From JBLNBU01 sp050260215 (lineage in GTDB: Bacteria; Pseudomonadota; Alphaproteobacteria; Rhodospirillales; Magnetospirillaceae), in the NCBI GenBank assembly GCA_050260215.1, contig JBLNBU010000166.1, positions 1-10,583 on the forward strand: DNA of 10,583 nt, written 5' to 3'. The notes beneath the pieces were generated by a model that saw nothing but the letters and a program-made list of their open reading frames with translations, had not been told where the DNA came from and ran no database searches. Positions 6,820 to 10,583 of this stretch are shown one piece after another. The number at the start of each line of letters is the position of its first letter. Positions within the stretch are counted from its first letter, which is position 1. Both the position numbers and the translations under genes were made by a program.

Positions 6820-8532
6820 TCATCCCCGCGTCCCCTGCACCCTCTCGAATCGGGCCATATCCCACCCCTCCGGCGCGGCTTCCACGAACAGCGTGCCGTA
6901 GTCTAACCGGTTGAGGTCGTCCACCAGCGCCTCCGGCTCGTAGCGGACCACCTTGGTTCCCTGCTTGCGGCCGTAGCGCTTGCGGGCGCCGCCGGACAGG
7001 CTCCACCCGCCGATGGCTTCCTGCTTTTCCGGCTCGACTCCGGCATCGGTCATCCAGGCGGTCCACGTATGACGCAGCGAGTAGGGCACCACCTCGCCCT
7101 GCTTGTAGACCCCCGTGGCGGCGAACATGGCATACATGTCCTCGCGGATCGAATCCCAGGCCCGTGCGCCGGCCACGTTGAACAGCTTGCGCTGGCCGGC
7201 GGCGCGGCGCTCCTCAACGAAGGCCAGGAAGCCCAGGTCGATCATCTTCCGGTGAATCGGGATGGTGCGGATCGAGGCTTCGGTCTTCAGGCTCTTGTCG
7301 CCCTCCTCGGTCAGGTTCAGGCACCACAGCCCGCTTGGCCGCTGGATAACGTCGGCGACATCGAGTTGGGCGATCTCGTTGGTGCGGCAGCCGTGGGTGA
7401 GCAGCAGCAACGGCACCCAAGAATTCACCTGGGGGCGGTAGCCGGCATGGAACAGCTTGCCCAATTCCTCAGCCGTCAGAGCCCGCCGCTTCGAGGCGTT
7501 GCCGCCGAGGATCTTGATGCCGTTGGCCGGGTGCTCCTTGAGCCAGGTGTTGTTCAGGGCGAAGGTAAACAAGGTGGTGATGCCACCCAGGTACTTGTTC
7601 AACGAACTGTCGGCGTTGAACTCGACCTCGTCCCCCTCCTCCAGCGCTGCCTTCGCCGCCGCCGCCAAGTCGCGATACGGGGTGCCATCGCGGTCATGGA
7701 TATCATGGGCGCCTTTAGGCAGGTGGCAGATGACGTCGACCAGGTCGAGGATGTCGTCCCGGCTGACGTGGCTGACGAAAGTGGTCTCGCCCAGCACGTC
7801 CCTAGCGATTTTGAAGGGCACGTCGTAGTTCTTGTCGGCAACCTTGACCGGGGTCCCGTCCTTGTCGGTCACCATCTTGAGGTTCTTGCGTCGGTGATTG
7901 GCGTACCAGGCGTCCATGACCTCGCGTAGCATCTTGGGCTTGCGGGCGGCGGCGGCGAAGGCGGGGTTCTTTTCCAGATCGAGGACCGGCATGGCATTCA
8001 GGGCCGGGGTCATGCCGGGGAGTTCGCGGGCCATGGCGTTCACCGCGAACGGGGTCAGGATGCGCCGCTGCGGCTGCGCGTCGAGGTCGTCATGCCAGTC
8101 TCGAACCGCGCGCGGCGTCATATACTCGATGCCGGCCGGCAGCCGTTCCACCACTCGCAAGGCCCAGGCGCCGAATTCCTCCATCGTCTTCTCGGCGGGG
8201 AAGCCCAGCGCGACCCAGGCCAGCCAGCATTTCCAAATCAGCGCCTTCGCGGTGGCCTCATCGATCTGGTCGAGGGTCTGGGGCGCGCTGACCGTCCGCA
8301 GGTGCTCGCGGATGCGGTCCCACTCTGCCTCCACCTCGGCGTGGACCCGTGCCCACATGCCTGGCACTTGGCGCGGATCACCGGTCCCCAGCGTCCTTTG
8401 CAGAAAGCCCGACCCGTACTCGCCGCGGGCCTCGTAGAAGGGCAGGACATCCTTAGGGATGCGGCGGAAATAGTAGTAGCCCTGCCGCTGCTGGATGACG
8501 TGCTTGAGATTGATTTTGGTCACGCCGCCCAT
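6820..8532 (-). CDS. tyrosine recombinase (phage-type integrase)
   Basis: This 570-residue site-specific recombinase probably integrates and excises the element carrying these genes. The N-terminus contains YYYFRRIPKDVLPFYEARGE (residues 19-38), the arm/N-terminal segment common in large proteobacterial integrases. A core-binding region follows at about 195-335, with a charged insertion near 220-310. In the catalytic domain, box I is THGCRTNEIAQL with R383. A likely beta-hairpin lysine is K416 in SLKTEAS. Box II is PYSLRHTW with R487, the H/W residue is probably W510, and the nucleophile is Y520 in KRYGRK. The first residue of HxxR is tyrosine (Y484) instead of histidine, a known but less usual variant. 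About 50 residues follow the nucleophile. AGGAGG five bases before the ATG and a good promoter support the start. It is divergent from the AlbA_2 gene and lies upstream of the Avs-like gene. Confidence 0.93.
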   Translation of the reverse strand: MGGVTKINLKHVIQQRQGYYYFRRIPKDVLPFYEARGEYGSGFLQRTLGTGDPRQVPGMWARVHAEVEAEWDRIREHLRTVSAPQTLDQIDEATAKALIWKCWLAWVALGFPAEKTMEEFGAWALRVVERLPAGIEYMTPRAVRDWHDDLDAQPQRRILTPFAVNAMARELPGMTPALNAMPVLDLEKNPAFAAAARKPKMLREVMDAWYANHRRKNLKMVTDKDGTPVKVADKNYDVPFKIARDVLGETTFVSHVSRDDILDLVDVICHLPKGAHDIHDRDGTPYRDLAAAAKAALEEGDEVEFNADSSLNKYLGGITTLFTFALNNTWLKEHPANGIKILGGNASKRRALTAEELGKLFHAGYRPQVNSWVPLLLLTHGCRTNEIAQLDVADVIQRPSGLWCLNLTEEGDKSLKTEASIRTIPIHRKMIDLGFLAFVEERRAAGQRKLFNVAGARAWDSIREDMYAMFAATGVYKQGEVVPYSLRHTWTAWMTDAGVEPEKQEAIGGWSLSGGARKRYGRKQGTKVVRYEPEALVDDLNRLDYGTLFVEAAPEGWDMARFERVQGTRG

Positions 8533-8537
8533 CCCCG

Positions 8538-8543
8538 CCTCCT
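8538..8543 (-). promoter_or_regulatory. consensus ribosome binding site of the integrase
   Basis: The minus strand reads AGGAGG, five bases before the ATG at 8532. This is a full anti-Shine-Dalgarno match and fixes the integrase start. Confidence 0.8.
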
Positions 8544-8584
8544 AACGGAACGGATCCCGCTTGCGATCTCGGCGGGAGGGCGGC

Positions 8585-8613
8585 ATCATACCTATGTTTA
8601 GGACAGATGTTAA
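8585..8613 (-). promoter_or_regulatory. near-consensus sigma70-type promoter of the integrase operon
   Basis: On the minus strand TTAACA (8613-8608, five of six) and TATGAT (8590-8585, five of six) are separated by exactly 17 bp. Transcription would start at about 8578, giving a leader of about 46 nt before the integrase ATG. Three 13-bp direct repeats cover the -35, the spacer and the DNA upstream, so binding there should block or modulate this promoter. Confidence 0.6.
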
Positions 8614-8632
8614 GGACAAATGTTAAGGACAC
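8594..8632. repeat. three tandem 13-bp repeats over the integrase promoter
   Basis: The units are ATGTTTAGGACAG (8594-8606), ATGTTAAGGACAA (8607-8619) and ATGTTAAGGACAC (8620-8632). The first eleven or twelve bases are conserved with one substitution (T or A) in the first unit. The spacing is exactly 13 bp with no gaps. The first and second units overlap the spacer and the -35 of the integrase promoter. They could be operator sites for a repressor or excisionase, or recombinase arm sites. Confidence 0.7.
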
Positions 8633-8703
8633 GGCAACTCAATACCTTATTTTTCAACGTTTCTGCGCCATTCAGGCCGCCAACACGTTTCCTCCCTAAA
8701 CTC

Positions 8704-8733
8704 GGGCCGTGGGCAACCACGGCCCTTTTTTTT
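8704..8733 (+). terminator. strong intrinsic terminator, plus strand
   Basis: GGGCCGTGG (8704-8712) and CCACGGCCC (8717-8725) form a perfect 9-bp stem closed by a GCAA tetraloop of the GNRA type, followed by eight T residues (8726-8733). No T-run follows on the minus strand, so it acts rightward only. No plus-strand gene precedes it within the window: the sequence to its left is the divergent integrase promoter. It may end a small RNA, block leftover transcription, or be the terminator of the locus into which the element inserted. Confidence 0.88.
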
Positions 8734-8771
8734 GGAAAATCAAGGCGCTAAAAACACATACTGATCAGGCT

Positions 8772-8810
8772 GTTACCGCAGCTTGTTACCGTGCGGCGTT
8801 ACCGCATGAG
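8772..8810. repeat. three 13-bp GTTACCG direct repeats
   Basis: The units GTTACCGCAGCTT (8772), GTTACCGTGCGGC (8785) and GTTACCGCATGAG (8798) start exactly 13 bp apart. The first seven bases are invariant, and GTTACCGCA is shared by the first and third. The array lies just after the terminator and upstream of the AlbA_2 gene. It may be an operator or iteron-like protein-binding array. No promoter that it would control is obvious. Confidence 0.6.
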
Positions 8811-8841
8811 GCCGAGCAACCAAGCTCTCTAGCATCCGTGA

Positions 8842-9058
8842 CTTCCATTAGATGGCAGTGCCGCTGAGACCCGGGCCCACGCCCTGGTAAACAAGGCCCA
8901 GGCCCGATGGAGGGAGGCCAAGGCGCTGGCCATGACCGCCGAGCAACGGAACCGACTGCCTCTGTTCCTCCGAACACCGATTGGGCCGCAAATCCAAAAC
9001 TGGGTGCGAAAGCATTCAACCACCGGTAAGCTGACCGCTGAGCCAGCGCGGTGGAGAA
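8842..9058 (+). pseudogene. start-less coding relic upstream of the AlbA_2 gene
   Basis: After a stop at 8839-8841 the frame stays open and reads like real protein from about residue 8, with strongly G/C third positions: ETRAHALVNKAQARW, REAKALAMTAEQRNRL and then PLFLRTPIGPQIQNW. No ATG, GTG or TTG occurs before ATG 8932, which lies well inside the coding-like part and has only a weak AAGG upstream. In the track of this frame the sequence runs on to 9288 under the AlbA_2 gene, but that part looks like a shadow. I read it as a fragment of a gene broken by rearrangement or insertion. The family is not recognised. A real small gene starting at 8932 or an unusual start is less likely. Confidence 0.3.
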
Positions 9059-9061
9059 GGC

Positions 9062-10583
9062 ATGGGACGTTCGACCGAAGGCAGCCTGACGCTGCCGGAG
9101 ATCGCCTTGATGAAGGCCATGCTCCGGCGCGGAAGCTTCAGCAACGAGCAGATAACCGCCTACTTCAATCACCCCTCGCGTACCTTCAACCAAGGCCGGG
9201 TCACCGACGCCAAGCAGGGCAAGCGCTGGGCCGACATCGAGCCCGCCAGCGACGAAGAGCTCGACCGCTTCCTAGCGGACTGGCATGACCGGTCGCCCGC
9301 TCCGGCGGCCGCCACCGCCGCCCTCGGTCCACTCCACCCCACCAAGCTCCGGCTGCTGTTTCCACTCGACCCTGCCAGGCCCGGCCATCTGGCCGTGGAG
9401 GAGAACAGCGAGATCGAGTTCAAGCTGGCCTATACCTGGAAGGCCAAGTCGAAATACGCCAGGTCCATCGCGGGCTTGGCCAACAATGTCGGCGGTTACC
9501 TGCTGTTCGGCATCGAGAACGGCGCCCGCCAACTTGTCGGCATCGACGAAGGGTTCTGGGACGGTATCGACCCGCGAAAGCTCAGTCAGGCGTTCGGCCA
9601 GATGCTGGCGCCCGCGCCGGACCTCGCTAAGGGCAAATTGGCTCTGGCGGGCAAGGTGGTGGGCGTCCTCTACGTCAAGGAGGCAGCCTTCAAACCGCTG
9701 GTCTCCGCCACAAGTGACGCCGACCTCGCCAACGGCGCCATCTATTTCCGCTATCCGGGTGAAACCTGCGTCGCCCGCGCGCTGGAGATACAGGCCATGT
9801 TGCGCGAGCGCGACCGACGCACCGAAGAGCGCATGGCTTCCGTGGTCCAACGCCTGCAGCAGGTCGGCGCCCGCCAGGCGGCCATCCTCGATCTAGAAAC
9901 CGGCCGGGTCGAAGGCAAGATGGGCCACTTCCTGCTGCCCGCTGAGTTGTTGCCGCAGGTGCGCGTAGTCCAGGAAGGGCGCCTGGTTGATACCGAAGGT
10001 GCGCCTGCGTTGCGCTTGGTCGGAGACCTACAGGTGGTTGGCGGCAGCGGCCCTGTGGTTTCAGTGCGCAAGGGCAACCTGAGTGACGAAGACGTCATTG
10101 AGGACTTTCTGCGCCAGCGCCCGGTTCAGAACCCCGAGGACTACCTGCGCTATCTCGGCCACTCCGACGCTATGTGGCTGCCAGCCTATTACTATGCCCG
10201 GCTGGCCAAGCTGTCCGACACGGACGCAGCCAACCTAGTTGCCGCCGGCCATAAGGGCAAGAAGCAAATGCCTGGCCGACAGGCGACGCGAATCCGAGGC
10301 CACCAGCTCCCGAAGTTGGCTACCAAGCTCAACCGGGGTGCCTTCGCTAGCCTACTCGGCCGCCTCGCAGCCGGCGAGGAAATCGGGCTTGAGGAAGATA
10401 TGGCAGTTCGCACCTTCCTCAAGGCGGCGGCCAACGTAGGGCATGGCGAGGTCGGACTGACCAACCTGCTGCCCCCACTGCTGCGCATTTTCGAGGACCA
10501 TTACCGCGGCCTGGACGACTACCCGCTGCAGCTATTCCGGAATGCCGTCGTGCGGGCGGATCTGCTGTTCTTCGGCGAAGTTT
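9062..10583 (+). CDS. AlbA_2 (Schlafen-like) domain protein, 3' end off the window
   Basis: The first 507 residues are visible and the frame is open at the right edge. Residues about 8-72 form a helix-turn-helix-like module (LPEIALMKAMLRRG, then ITAYFNHPSRTFNQGRV, then ASDEELDRFL) that I recall preceding AlbA_2 domains in alphaproteobacteria. Residues about 112-235 are the AlbA_2 domain: EENSEIEFKLAY with E114, E117, E119 and K121, then ARSIAGLANNVGGYLLFGIE and GIDEGFWDGID. AlbA_2 domains occur in Schlafen-type nucleases and in bacterial transcription or defence proteins, where they bind or cut nucleic acid. Residues about 245-275 may form a short coiled coil (LRERDRRTEERMASVVQRL). The remaining 230 residues are not recognised. 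The ATG at 9062 follows GGAG by five bases, and an in-frame stop at 9032 rules out a longer start. The gene is divergent from the integrase. Its role is unproven. Confidence 0.85.
   Translation, partial: MGRSTEGSLTLPEIALMKAMLRRGSFSNEQITAYFNHPSRTFNQGRVTDAKQGKRWADIEPASDEELDRFLADWHDRSPAPAAATAALGPLHPTKLRLLFPLDPARPGHLAVEENSEIEFKLAYTWKAKSKYARSIAGLANNVGGYLLFGIENGARQLVGIDEGFWDGIDPRKLSQAFGQMLAPAPDLAKGKLALAGKVVGVLYVKEAAFKPLVSATSDADLANGAIYFRYPGETCVARALEIQAMLRERDRRTEERMASVVQRLQQVGARQAAILDLETGRVEGKMGHFLLPAELLPQVRVVQEGRLVDTEGAPALRLVGDLQVVGGSGPVVSVRKGNLSDEDVIEDFLRQRPVQNPEDYLRYLGHSDAMWLPAYYYARLAKLSDTDAANLVAAGHKGKKQMPGRQATRIRGHQLPKLATKLNRGAFASLLGRLAAGEEIGLEEDMAVRTFLKAAANVGHGEVGLTNLLPPLLRIFEDHYRGLDDYPLQLFRNAVVRADLLFFGEV

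Noticed and set aside
6747..6825. Possible short coupled gene starting in ATGA at the integrase stop
   Set aside because: The frame begins with MIQLLSAVAHIC but runs out of phase into the Avs-like gene and gives implausible sequence. There is no ribosome binding site of its own. It may only help translational coupling.
7069..7929. Plus-strand open frame of 286 codons opposite the integrase
   Set aside because: The minus strand encodes a complete recombinase with its catalytic residues in order, and this frame is its shadow.
8640..8703. tRNA 3' end as an attachment site next to the terminator
   Set aside because: I looked for a T-loop with matching stem and a CCA end. TGCGCCA occurs at about 8666-8672, but no pairing T-arm precedes it and no duplicate copy was found elsewhere in the window.
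8594..8810. CRISPR array
   Set aside because: The repeats are 13 bp, contiguous and only three copies, with no spacers of CRISPR length and no cas genes nearby.
8786..9193. Minus-strand open frame of 135 codons
   Set aside because: It lies opposite both the coding relic and the start of the AlbA_2 gene, with an implausible composition and no recognised motif.

Overview
The window is a high-GC piece of bacterial accessory DNA. Codon use with strong G/C third positions and the integrase and AlbA_2 protein types fit an alphaproteobacterium, perhaps a Rhodospirillales relative. That host call is an inference and cannot be tested here. The layout looks like one end of an integrated mobile element that carries defence genes: a tyrosine recombinase, a very large nuclease-STAND ATPase, a toxin-antitoxin pair and a Schlafen/AlbA_2-type protein.

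Left part (1-1146): a small conserved-looking hypothetical gene (65-421, minus) is followed 36 bp downstream by the first nine codons of another minus-strand gene that runs off the left edge. About 660 bp of apparently non-coding DNA follows. It is rich in palindromes and holds a possible acetyltransferase fragment, and it ends in a promoter with an overlapping inverted repeat.

Toxin-antitoxin module (1147-2204, plus): a DUF433 antitoxin with an N-terminal helix-turn-helix overlaps by four bases a PIN-like DUF5615 toxin. The inverted repeat over the promoter suggests autoregulation.

Defence and integration operon (2295-8532, minus): a 570-residue tyrosine recombinase has a near-consensus sigma70-type promoter and a perfect ribosome binding site. 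It is followed after 73 bp by a 1483-residue protein with an N-terminal Mrr-like PD-(D/E)XK nuclease, a central STAND-type P-loop ATPase, a helical middle and an unrecognised C-terminal region. The architecture matches Avs (antiviral STAND) proteins, which sense phage proteins and then activate the nuclease. The convergent junction with the toxin gene is only 90 bp and shows no clear terminator.

Right part (8533-10583): the integrase promoter is overlaid by three 13-bp direct repeats. A perfect intrinsic terminator on the plus strand follows with no plus-strand gene in front of it. Next come a second, unrelated set of three 13-bp direct repeats and a start-less coding relic. The window ends in the first 507 codons of a plus-strand gene with an N-terminal DNA-binding-like module and an AlbA_2 (Schlafen-like) domain.

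The strongest candidate for a new or poorly described system is the integrase plus Avs-like gene pair, together with the repeat-controlled intergenic region that separates it from the divergent AlbA_2 gene.
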